Shown here: positions 34,197 through 45,700 of the stretch, one piece after another
Layout: every line of letters begins with the position of its first letter
How positions within the stretch are numbered: position 1 is the stretch's first letter
Position numbers and translations under genes: made by a program
NCBI GenBank assembly: GCA_030374765.1
Contig: JARGXX010000016.1
Location: forward strand, 1,790,562-1,854,561
From: Agarophyton chilense
Lineage: Eukaryota; Rhodophyta; Florideophyceae; Gracilariales; Gracilariaceae
Reading direction: 5' to 3'
DNA: 64,000 nt
The notes under the pieces: model-generated
Seen by the model: the letters and a program-made list of their open reading frames with translations, nothing else
What the model was told of the DNA's origin: nothing
Databases searched by the model: none

Positions 34197-37100
34197 TGGC
34201 CGAACCCAACCTGCAATCGGAAGTCCAATCGATACCCAGAACCTTGAAGGTGGAAGAGAACACTCCGGTTTGTCATATGAAGTACACTAACTATAAAGTA
34301 CGTGCTTCAATGTGTTTCTCCGATCGCCTTACGGTTCCGGTCACCTGCGTGTTGGATACGGGGGCCGGCCCAAACTTCCTGAACTCCCGCGTCATGCCTG
34401 AGGCGGTACTTCGGAACTTGAGCCGACCTCCCGACAACAACCCGCTGGTGGATGCAAATGAGCGCCCATTAAACCTTCGAGGTATGCTCACCACTGTGGT
34501 GCAGCTCGGACAACTCAAGGTAAGACTGCAATTCTTTGTTGGTGACCATTTACCGACAGACTGCCTACTAGGTACGAACTTCATTGACAGACATGTCAAA
34601 GCAATCCTTCCTGGTTCCCACACCGTCGCCTTACGTCAGGGGGGACGAATTGCCATTTTAAGTAATACGGAAACCAAACGGGGATGGTTCGTCAAACCGA
34701 AGAAGACGATATCCACCGAAACGGTTTCCAACAAAGTGCACATTACCAAACAGGTTGTTATCCCGCCAATGCACCAAATATTGGTACCTGTGTCGTGTGC
34801 GACCCCCGGGCTGGTCATACTATAAAACCATCCGAGGTTAGCACATCGACACCTCACCTTGATGGCCAACGAGATTGTCGACAACATCCCAAATCAACCC
34901 TTTAAGGTGTGTCTCAGCAACTTCAGCAGTCATGACGTGAAGTTGCCGAAAAATACCAATGTTTGCATCGCACTACTGGCACCAAAAGGGGTCTTCACCG
35001 TAGCTCACACTGATCTCGGCGAGGTCGCCTTCGGTAAGGAAGGGAGGTGCGCAAATGCGTCCACAACCACAAAGGTATCGATAAATACCAACTTGGAAGC
35101 AAAGCTAACCGATAATACATCGGTAGACAAAGAATAAAAACCAGACCCTGAGAGGCAATGGCAAGATACAGTCCAGATCAGTGAAGAAAACGGTCAACTG
35201 CGGGGCCGTATTCTCGACCTTCTGGAGGAGTTTGAAACCATGTGGTCACGTCATCTGGGCCGAACTAAGGCCACACAGCATCGCATCGAGCTCCTCCCTG
35301 ACTCGAAGCCGATTTATCAGCAACCATACCGTGCAGGTCCAAAGGCGAAAGAAATAGAACTCAAAGAAGTGGAGCGAATGCTTCAAGAAGGTTTAATTGA
35401 AACAGCCAACTCAGATTGGGCTAGTCCCGTGGTTCTGGTTCAGAAGAAAGAGGATAACCGTGTGAGGTTCTGTGTGGACTACAGGAGGCTCAATAGCGTG
35501 ACCATCAGGGATTCGTACCCGATACCTAGAATGGATGAGTGCATCGACTCCTTGGGAGATGCGCAGATATTTACCACGTTGGATGCCAATTGTGGTTATT
35601 GGCAGGTACCCGTAGCTGAGAAAGATCGAGACAACACGACCTTCACGTGCCATGCAGGTGTGTTTCGCTTCACGCGGATGCCTTTAGGGTTGCGCAATGA
35701 TCCAGCCACCTTTCAAAGGGCGCTGGACATCATCCTTTCGAAGGTTAAGTGGACAACCGTCTTGGTATACATCGATGATGTAATAATCTACTCCAGATCG
35801 GTAGAAGAGCATTTTGCTCACGTACGCACCGTACTAACCCTCCTAGGTGAAGCGGGGGTGACGATGAAGCCCCGCAAATGCGTCTTCTTTACCAGAATGG
35901 TTGAATACCTGGGCCACATCATAGGCCCTGGTACCGTAGAAGTTGCACCGAGCAACATTAGAGCCGTACAGGAGGTCAAGTTGCCAAGATCCCAGACAGA
36001 CGTACGATCATTTATAGGTTTATGTAACGTCTATTGTCGCTTCGTGAAGAGATTCGCGAAAATAGCGGCTCTCCTCAACAAGAAGCTCCAGAAAGGTGAA
36101 CCTGAACGGTTTGAGAATGTATCAAACGACGAAATGGATACCTTTGAGGAATTGAAACGAGCGCTGTTGTTGCCGCCAATCTTAGCGTTACCGAAAACGG
36201 GTCTACCGTACACGCTGGATACAGATGCATCCCATGCCCAAATTGGTTGTTGTCTCATGCAGGAGCAGCACAATGGAGACAAATTACCTATAGGATACTG
36301 GAGCCGCGCTATGAATGAGGCGGAGCAGAACTACACGGTAACTGAGAAGGAATGTCTAGCAGTAGTGTGGAGCATTTTGATGCTCCGTCTGTACCTGTAT
36401 GGTGAACGCTTTACGTTGCGCACGGACCACGACGACTTAAAGTAGATCCTCGGACTCGCAGATGCGTCTGGTAGACTTGCCCGTTGGAGGTTGAGACTGT
36501 CGGAGTTTGAATACGACGTACAGTACCGTCCAGGTATCAAGCACAACATAGCTGATGCTATGTCACGCTTAAAGACCTTAGGGTTAGAGACAGAACCTGT
36601 GGACGATGATATCCCTTTCTTTTTGGTGTCATCAAACCAAAATGGTACCGGCGAACACTTAGAAGGATGTTGGGACTTACCTGAAGAAGGTGCTTTGCGG
36701 AACACCGACATGGCAACGCAGATACTGACCCTAGAGGAAATGAACGTCATTCCCGTAACCAGAGAGGAATTTCTAGGAGAACAGGGCCAGGATGCGTACT
36801 GCAGAACACTGGCTGACCAAATTGGTTTCAAAGGATCACCGTTCGATGTGGACCACAATGGGTACATCGTGAGAAGGTCAACCTTGGATGGTAGCCTTCA
36901 AAAGGTGGTTCCGAAAGCACTGCGCCCGGAAGCCTTGTATCTCGCACACTACCCGCGACTATCGGGACACCCCGGTGCGACCAGGATGTATTAAACCTTT
37001 AGGCAACGGTTCTATTGGTCTCATATGGCCCATGATGTCTATACCTTTGTAGGTCAATGCAAATCTTGTGTTCGTACCCTCGGTGGTATTCGAAAGCATC

Positions 37101-38470
37101 GAAAGTACCTCAAGCTGTTTCCAGCAGCGGGACCGCTGGGGTTTGTTGCGGTAGACCTTCTAGGACCACTTCCCAAGACCAAGAACGGGTATCTGCACAT
37201 TCTAGTGCTCACCCACAGGTTCTCAAAGCTCACGAGAGCGATACATTTAAAGGAGACGAAGTCAACCACGCTGGCGATCGCGTTCCTAAACAATTGGGTT
37301 TACCCGTATGGTGCACGACTGTACGTACTTACCGATAATGGTTCAAACCTGGCATAGAAATTATTCGAAGCAGTCTGTAACCTCTTGGGTATCAAGCACT
37401 ATTTCACTACTGCTTACCACCCGCAGACGAACGGACAGGTCGAGCCCTTTAACCACACATTGGTATCAAGGCTACGACACTATACGGAAGAGCCCCAAAC
37501 TGGGTGGGATGAGCTGGTGCAACCGCTCACCTACTCCTATAACCTTCAGGTAGACCGGTCAACGCAGAGCACTCCCTTTGATTTGGTTCTTTCGCGACGC
37601 CCCCCAGGTATTGTAGTGCAGGGAGATCATACCACCAGTACTGCAGCTGGCGCACTGACCCCTGCCCAGGTCAAGCGGCATACCCTTGTGAGGTTGAGGA
37701 GGGCTTTCAAACATGGAGAGAGCCGCCTCACTGCCGCCCAGAAGCGGTACAAGGCCGACTACGACCGTAGGGTAACAAAAGTGGTCTCTGTATCCTCGGG
37801 ACAATATGCCTACATAGACAACCCACCTTCAGGTAAAAGACCACGGCCGGGTGATGAAGCAGACGATGAAGTTATTGACAGAGATATCAATTCGAAGCTT
37901 CTACCCAAATCAGTGGGACCATATAAGGTATTGAACGCATCAGACCACACCGTTACGGCTGACCAAGATGGAATACCGAATACGATATCATTTGACCGTA
38001 TTACAGTAGCACCTGAAACGGTTCAACATCGCATTGAGGCGGACACCTCAGCCCGAGAGCCCAGAGCGGAAGCTCTGCGCACTCGACCCTCGGAGGACCC
38101 CACCCCAATTGAGGTGAATGATGAACTGAAACGGGATGATCCTAATTAAAACCCTCTAACAGGGACGGAAATGGAACCTCACACGATAACAGCGGGAGCT
38201 CCCAACCCGACTCCCACAGACGAAGCTCCCAACCCGGAACATATGAACCCTCGAGGTGGCGTTCCCCCGAAAGATCAGGACTAAACCTCAGAGGAATTCC
38301 CCGTTGACCGTGTTATGGGCCACACGCGAACCTACAATGGTCTGAAGTACACCGTCAGGTGATACGGCTAGGGCCCAGAAGGGGACACCCTCGAACCCCC
38401 AGGCGCAAGACCCCCAAACTTCCGTATCAGGTATTGGCGCCGCCGCAAGGAGCCAAGGCCTGCAGACGGC
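34196..38470 (+). pseudogene. Gypsy-1 pol: protease, RT, RNase H, integrase, chromodomain (nine in-frame stops)
   Basis: One continuous reading frame of about 1425 codons from the ATG overlapping the gag stop. In order: aspartic protease with CVLDTGAGPNFL (34346 on); RT with VRFCVDYRRLN, FTRMPLGLRNDPATFQRAL and VYIDDVIIYSRS (35460-35800); RNase H with LDTDASHAQIG (36215 on); integrase zinc finger with H...H and CKSC (36945-37070); core with VAVDLLGPL, LTDNGSN and HPQTNGQVEPF (the three acidic residues are present); and a final chromodomain-like VDRVMGHTRTYNGLKYTVR. Stops lie at 34823, 35135, 36443, 36992, 37355, 38147, 38282, 38360 and 38369, all in phase. The stop in DHDDLK*IL and the TGA after YTVR stand where Trp is usual. 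Inactive as written unless stops are read through. Confidence 0.88.
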
Positions 38471-39269
38471 TAAACTTAGACCTTCGTGGTGCTCAAGCCT
38501 AAGGAAGGGGGAGAAGATACGTCGTTTTCCGCAGAAGGTGGACGCATATGCGTGTCAGATTACCTACAAGGGAGGACACGAAAAAACAACCAAATGTATC
38601 AGTAGAGGAAACAAGAAGAGACAAAAATTTAGTTTAAGAAGGACCTGTCGGTTTAGGAGCAATTGAATCAGGAGGACTCGTGTTATTGACAACCCACGGA
38701 GGAAAACTTGCAGAAATGCTAGGAGCTATCGACCTAGGAGGTAGCAAAGGAGCGGTAGCCCCGCCACTAGGGTCGAGGAGCCAGGACACCTTCAGGGAAA
38801 GCCAGACTGCACGATTACGGTCGCGAAGCCGCCAATTAAGGGCAGCGATACCTGAAGGGTTGTCAAGCCGTGGGAACGACCAGGCGGGACGGCGAGCGCA
38901 TGGACCTAGCAGGGAACTGAAGTTTGAGTAACCGGGAAAAGGTGAGACACCAACTTGGTTAGACAAGGGGGGGCTATGCCGAAGCAGAATCGCAAGAAAG
39001 CAGGGCCACTACCGAAACCGTGTCCGCGAGCGCGCTAGTTACACTGCATCGCCCTCATAACAGTCCCTACCTGAATGGTTGTCGCTCAATTCGTGCGCCG
39101 ACGTCGCCGCGCGCCCTCCCCAACCGATACTGGCGCCGAGTTCTGAACCTCAATGGATCGCGCGCCGCGCGCAGACACCATTCCGATGCCCGCGTCGCTG
39201 TCGCTCGCTACACCTTTATGGGTTGATGGAAGGGGACACGGGGCCTATCTCACGGGTAGGAAGGGGGTC
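38471..39269 (+). other. Gypsy-1 3' untranslated region and polypurine tract
   Basis: No gene is recognised. The last bases before the 3' LTR (around 39254-39267, GGGTAGGAAGGGGG) are a purine run suited to priming plus-strand synthesis. Confidence 0.6.
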
Positions 39270-39901
39270 TCTCGTATAGTGGCAGAAGGTCTGACCTTTG
39301 AGGTTCTCAATTTACTACACTGACCCTGTAGGTGATGGATGCGAGGAATCATCGGTCATGCAGCTCCGGGCGAGCTTCCATCTAGGTGTTGTCAGCCACG
39401 TGTAGTGTTGACATGTACCTTCTGGTTGAGTAATTGTTAGTGATAGTAATTGTAATTATGTGTATTTTAGTACAGTAGTTGAGTGGCCACCTGGCACTGT
39501 AGCCAGTATTGGCCAGGTCTCTGACACTAGGTCAGAGACCGTGCCTTGCTGGCACCTCCCGGGTGATCTGGAGAGTGCAGTCCACTGCATATAGGGAACT
39601 GCACCTCCCTCATCCTAATCTGATAAAGACAAGCACCACTTGGGTCACGACTATACCTTTTGGTTCACCGTTTCTCAACTACCACAGGCTTTCCCGCGCG
39701 TCGACGTCTACCATCGTTCACCTACACGGTATAGGCAAGTTTCCCCACCGTTTGCCGCTGCGGTTTTTCTCGGTGCCCTGTTACCATCGAGGTTTACTAC
39801 GTCCTCTTTCTAAGGTTGAGCGTCAACACGCTCCCTACGTTTGAGCGTCACTACGCTCCCGGGACAAGACAGTAGCATACCCCAGCGGTGATTGTACGAC
39901 A
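39270..39901 (+). repeat. 3' LTR of gypsy-1
   Basis: 632 bp, starting TCTCGTA (mutated from TGTCGTA) and ending TACGACA, followed by the ATCAG target duplication. Its last 61 bp equal positions 1-61 of the window. Confidence 0.92.
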
Positions 39902-40260
39902 ATCAGGGAACATTGTGTACAAAACTTCATGTTTCGAAAAAAGATGGCCTTCGAAGAGCTTTGCGGTGTACTGCGCGGTAGCCTTCTTGTGCGTCGAAAC
40001 AAAGACACTCCGCTTCAAAAGCTTGTGGTTTAGTACCGGCGCAGCGTCGAAACCAGTCTTAGAGATAGAAGGCTCAGCGAAAAAGTCAAATATGACCACT
40101 TCCCAGCAGCGTTTCGATATTGGCAGATGCTGAAAAAGTCCTGGCAAATGAGTGTGTGGTAACTTGTTGGACTGGCAGCTACGACCAACGCGCACAAAAT
40201 TAAGGTTTTTCTGGCCCATGTGCAGCCCATAGAAACTCGTAGTGTCTATACGACCGATGG
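39902..40260 (-). pseudogene. Gypsy-2 integrase fragment, zinc-binding and first core part (copy B)
   Basis: Identical to 62-420. This copy sits in its original context: across the gypsy-1 insertion, the reading frame resumes at 31205 with DRDP after removal of one ATCAG duplication. Confidence 0.85.
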
Positions 40261-41140
40261 CCTGAATATATTGGTGTTTTGGCATGGTGGAAAATCAATG
40301 AATTTTTTGATGTCTGTGTCTGAGTTGAGAACAGGGCCGCCCAGACAAAAAAATGTAAAAATTATGCTGTGGCGCAGGTCAAGCAGCCAGACATGTATTT
40401 TGATTAAACCTACCGAATAGCAGGCCTCAGTACACCGCAAATGGAAGTCTGATCGAGACTAGAAAAACGCGATAGGTGCCAAAAAAGGAGGTTGTCCGAG
40501 ACAAAACGGGTGTCTGAGACACCACGGGTGTGTATGAACTTGTGACAGTTGCCATACCATACTCATCTCTGGGCACTGGACTACACGTTGCACGGGCATG
40601 TAACGCGGCTAAACACGTGAGAAGACGTGTGAGGGAGGATCATAGAGAAATCCAAATCGTACAGTTGAACATGGTGGCCGCTAGATGATCTGATATAATT
40701 TTCGAAAAGCTTCGGATTTGGGTGTGTTTGGGAGGGTTTTTACAATCTAAGAAAAGTTCTTTGCCGTGTGTGCGGTAGACGGCAGATGACTAGCTCGTGA
40801 TTCACCGAAAAGTGGACACGCACACGTAGGGCTGAGGAGAGTGTGTTGGATGTGAATGATGTGTAAGAGTGGTGAAGAGGGACCGAGTTGGACACAAGAA
40901 CCGTGTGATGATTGGCGTTTTAGCATGCCGAAAAATGTTTGACTGACTTGCAGTCCCTTAAGAAAAGAGGTGGGTTTAGGGGAAGATGCACCATTACGGG
41001 GTTTTATAGTTGCAGTAAGGAAAACAATCTTCAATATAATGGTGTTTTAGTAAGCTGAAAAGGCATTGAATTCTAAACCCCTGAATATATTGGTGTTTTG
41101 GCATGGTGAAAAATCAATGAATTTTTTGATGTCTGTGTCT
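40261..41140. repeat. Unknown segment with 61-bp direct repeats (copy B)
   Basis: Counterpart of 421-1300, with repeats at 40261-40321 and 41080-41140. No gene is recognised. Confidence 0.6.
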
Positions 41141-42019
41141 ATATATATTACAGGTTGTAAGTGTGGGCTGGCGCTTGGTAATTACATACACCAAGCGCCA
41201 CGCGCTGCGTTCGACGTATGTGCGATTTTGACCCCCTGGATGGAAAACGTTGTGCTGGAGAGCGCATATGACTTATTGGCACGCTCAAAAAATCGTGGCT
41301 GATTGCGCGCAGGCGCTTTGTTCGGGTACCGTAGCGCGCGACTTGCCAGATGTTGGCGCGCAGCACCCATTTTCGCAATTTTTGCTTTTGAAAAAATCAT
41401 AAATTTTACGCGCGCTGGGCTTTCTGGCAAATCCTGCGTTTGCACATGCTTTATTGTAACATTTTTGCTACACAACGTGGAGGCGTGCGTCGAGTGTGGC
41501 ACTCAAAGGCGCTTGGTTTCAGCCACATCTCCGCTGCACAGCCGTGATGTGTTGTAAGCTGGATAATCTGCGAAAATTTTATCAAAAAAAAGGGGGAGGG
41601 TATGCGTTTGCGCTTTGTTCTGAGGCGATTTCGTGGAGGCAGTTGGAAAATTGTCAGGCGTTTTGTATGCGCGTTGTTGGGGTCGTGTACGCGGCTAAAA
41701 AGGGTGCGTTTGCGCTTGGTTCTAGGATGGTTTCCATATCCGGCAACACTGGGGGTCGATATTCGTTGGTATTGTCAAGTCCAATGTAGTTTGAGTGTGG
41801 TGAGTAGTAAATCAGGCGAGTGCTGGTGCCACACTCTCATCTAAAGAAGACGCGTGCAGTGCGTTTAGTGAGGTAGTGATGACGTATGCTTAACGATGCC
41901 AGGTAGGGTCTTATGACGTTAAGGTCTGTCCAACAGTGCCATCGCCACAAAGAAGCTATCGGTCAGGGCCTACGGTAGTTTACGTTTTCGTAGAGGAAAC
42001 CATTGTGTACGGGCTTTTA

Positions 42020-42286
42020 CAGGTTTCAGGGGTTTAGGGTTTTAGGGGTTTTAGGGGAAGCTTTACCTTTATGGGATTTTGTATTTACGGAGAAGAAAAC
42101 ATTGTTTAGAGGTTTCAGGGGTTTTAGAGGTTCAGGGGTTCAGGGGTTTAGGGGTTTTAGGGGAAACTTTACCTTTATGGGATTTTGTATTTACGGAGAG
42201 GAAAACATTGTCTTGGGGCTGGAGAGCTTTAGGGGTTTTAGAGGAAGCTTTACGCTCATGGGATTTTAGGGGTTTTAGGGGTTTAG
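42020..42286 (+). repeat. Telomere-like TTTAGGGG / TTTTAGGGG tract (copy B)
   Basis: Same as 2180-2446 with one G to T difference that regularises one unit (TTTTAGGGGTTTTAGGGG here). Confidence 0.7.
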
Positions 42287-42700
42287 AGTCGAGATGTCAA
42301 GTTCCAGTATAGTACGAATGCGTGGAGTACTGATTGTTTGAGGGTGTACTCGATATCTGCGGTGGTTGGATAAAGTTCTGTTTTGAGTGACCTGCATACG
42401 ATAAGTGTACTGGGCTTTATGTGCGGGACTGACATGGAGAGTGGGTTGTTTCGTTACACTGTATTTTTGAGGCGGAGTTGGGGTATTTAGGGGCTGAGGT
42501 TGAGCTGGAGATAGAGACGTTTGAATAACGCTTGTTTCTGGATTGGGTGTAATGTAACGGTCGAATATGGGGTGTTTGGCGTTATACTTAAGTATGAAGA
42601 GGAGGAAATGTGTTTTTCTGTGGCAAGGAAGAGAGTTGAAAGCAAAATGGAGAAAAAATAATGGGTTTTTATTGTATCGGGTTGGAATCTCAAGTCCTGC

Positions 42701-45700
42701 TTAAATGAGTGTTGTGGTTGACTTCCACCAAGCTGCAAGGCGTAGAATGTTGGATACGGCAAAGTGGTTGTTGTGTGTTAACCAATCATGAAACATGTCG
42801 TCTATTTCAAGGTGGGGGGGTGAGGAATCTTGGGAGGATTGGGAAATGGAGTTGAACTTGGATTGCATGCGGCCGTCAAAGAGGTGAAGTGCAATATCGG
42901 AGCGAGTTTTGGAGCACGTTCGCCACAAGACCCATGCCAGTTGATAGAGCGAAATGAAGATGCAGTGTCTTATTCCAAAATTGTGCGGTTGAGAATGAGT
43001 TTCGAGTCCCTTGCAGAATCCGAGATGGCATCGGTAGCAAGTTCCTTGAGGTCATTTATCCAACCTGCAGTTGCGCGATATATGGTGCGGCGAAAAGCAT
43101 CTGAAGCATCGTTGACGGGAATGGGGGCATGCATGATTGTCCGTCAAGTGCACTTGCGTTTTCCGTGCAGCAAGAACGGCACACAGAGACGGGAAAGTCG
43201 GCGGGAGAGCTCCTCGAAGTGTGACACGATTTGTTGCGGTGTTTTTCGTTCCAAGGTGTAAAAGAAGGTGGCAGAGTGCGACTGAGATTGAGAAGGAGCG
43301 ACAGTGTGGGATTGGGTCGCAGCGGATGGATGCGTGGTTGTCAGCAACGGCGATGGAGTGGAGGTGGGGGGTCGTGGTGGACGACTGGCGTGGGGTTTGG
43401 GGCTTTGTGTTGGGCCGCCGTTGTTGTTGGTGTTTTGGTTTTTTAAGAATGTTTTGTTTGATTGATTGGGACCGTTTTTTGGCGGAGTGGGCGTTTGTGG
43501 GGAAGCGCTGGGTGACGATGAAATGGATTCGGCGTGCTGAGAAGCAGAAGGGGTGGCGGAAACAGAGCTTCGATCCGGGGTGGGAGAGGGGGAGACAGCT
43601 GCGATGCTATTGCAAATATCGCAATTAAGAACTGAAGGAGAGAAAAGACAGATGCCTGGTTCTTTTCCGTCCATGTGGAAATAGAGGGCGTTCCTTCGAC
43701 AAACAGATTTGCATTCGACCCAATGCTGCGCTTCCAACCAACGCTCCGTGGAAAGTGCTTGGTTGTATATGCGATTGGGCTCCTCAAACGCATTTGTGTT
43801 GGATGAGGACGAAGAAAGAGTTTCTGTGACCAGTTTGAAGTGGGGCTGGAAATAAATGGTGACGCAAGTGGATGGGTTTCCATCGCGGCCGGCCCTGCCG
43901 GCCTGTTGCGCGAGCTCGCAAAGACTTGCTACTCCACCAAAGTTGAAAACCAGGCGAACGTTGGGAACGTCGATGCCCGTACCTAAAGAAGAGGTTCCAA
44001 CCATAAAGAGAATGTGGTTGGTTGTGGCGGCGCTGGAAGAAGGCGAAGAGTTCCAAAGGGTGTGCGCCCGGCGTTTACGAACATCGGAGAGACCAGAATG
44101 GTACAGGAGAACCGTGACAGTAGTGAATTGTTTAAGGGCACCAAAAGAAGAACTCGAAGCGGCGAGAGCTTCATGGACAGCTTCGGCAGCCGGGCGCGTT
44201 AACGAGAATATAAGAACGCGAGCTAGGGTTGTGTCAGCCGACGAGTGAAGCAATAGAGCCACATGATCTTGCATAATTGAGACGCCCAGCTGACGCAAAT
44301 ATCCAAACACATCCTGAAAGTGGCCATGAGCGGCACGAAAGCGTGTGGCACGCGAAGTGCTGGGGGCTGAGCTTAGGTGATACACGACATAAGAAATATT
44401 GTTTCTTGCAGTCGAAGAAGCGTGCACATGCGCATTTGGGATGTGCAGCTGCGACAGAAGGAGGAGGCGGTCGCGCGGCGGCAATGTCGCGCTTAAAAGC
44501 ACGCGAGGGATCTTTGTGGGAATGTGGCCGAAGCAGTTTTGGAGGTTTGCAAAGCACGGGCGAAAGTGTTGACATAAAAGAAACAAGTGACATTCATCGA
44601 TGGCAATGCGGTCGAGGCGGTTGGCGGCGATCAGTCGCGTGGTGAACTCTGTAAAAGAAGGAAGAGAAAGTCTTTCGGCGGAAAAGATGTAAATGTCGGC
44701 AAAGAAGTGCAATCCGGGAGGGGTGGGTGTACGAGAAGCACGAAGGCCGAAGAGCTGAGCGCGCAGTTCGTATTCACTAAGCAAGGCTGTGAGAGGGGTG
44801 ATGAGAACGGTGGAGTATTTGCCCTCCTCCATGAAGACGGGGAGCAGAAGAGATAGGGTTTTTCCAGATCCAGTCTGCTGGAGTAGTAGCATGTTGGAAA
44901 GCCTGTTGTACACGGCTGCTGTGTTCACAAATTGTTGGTGGGACTTGAATAAAGCGGAGTCGTTGGAAACTGCCTTTCTTAGTGCTCGGAGCATTTCTGA
45001 TGTAATATGTTCGTAGGTCACAAGCGGTTTTTGTAAAAGAGAAGCTCCACCGCGCGGTATGGTGGCTGCCATAAAAGCAGGCGGATGTGGATTGAAAGGA
45101 TGAGAAACCACTATGTTTAGGTGGATTTGAGAATGAGGGATCGCAGAGCGGTCAGTGGGAGTGGACGGGGTTGGTTGCGATGTATGAATGGAGCGCTTTG
45201 GTTCAGGTGTAGGTAGAACTGTGTCAGAAACCGGACGTTTTCTGTGGTGTTGTTGTTGTTGTTGTTGTTGTTTGGTGAGGGGAGCATTAAGAAGAAGACC
45301 GAGATACTGGTGCCATTTGCTGGACCACTCGCGATATTTGGAAAGTTGAGAGTGCTGCAAACCGGATATGTCATGTGGTGTACGAGCGTAAAGAAAAGCG
45401 GCGGTGTGCGCTGAGTGGCCTGCCTGGCCATGGGCAGTGGTCAATAGCTCTTCCAAGATGTGAGCGGCTACATAAGATGCGGTGACATTGGAAACTGTGT
45501 TGGTCATTCCCACGGTGAAGTTTCTATAGTCGTTGAAGGATATCGCGAAACTGCGTTTGCTCAAGTGAGAGCTGATAATCGAGCGGATGGTGTTTGCGGC
45601 ATGCGGAATTCCGCAGTTGGGGAACAGTATTTTCCAATGCATCTGGAAACAGTTTTCCCCGTGCAGCCGGCGGACGATATATGCTTCAAGCGGACGTATG

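Larger units (their letters stand above)
31201..39906 (+). mobile_element. Gypsy-1: full-length Ty3/gypsy (chromovirus-like) LTR retrotransposon
   Basis: 8696 bp (31206-39901) flanked by the 5-bp duplication ATCAG (31201-31205 and 39902-39906). Order is LTR, PBS, gag, protease, RT, RNase H, integrase, chromodomain remnant, polypurine tract, LTR. The LTRs begin TGTCGTA (TCTCGTA in the 3' copy) and end TACGACA, a 7-bp terminal inverted repeat. LTR divergence is roughly a tenth by eye, so the insertion is old. gag and pol carry 11 in-frame stops but no frameshift that I could find. The element sits inside another gypsy integrase. Confidence 0.93.

Noticed and set aside
31206-39901. RIP (fungal repeat-induced point mutation) as the settled cause of gypsy-1 stops
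   Set aside because: The element is not visibly AT-enriched, and the mutation context was not tabulated; kept only as one possibility.
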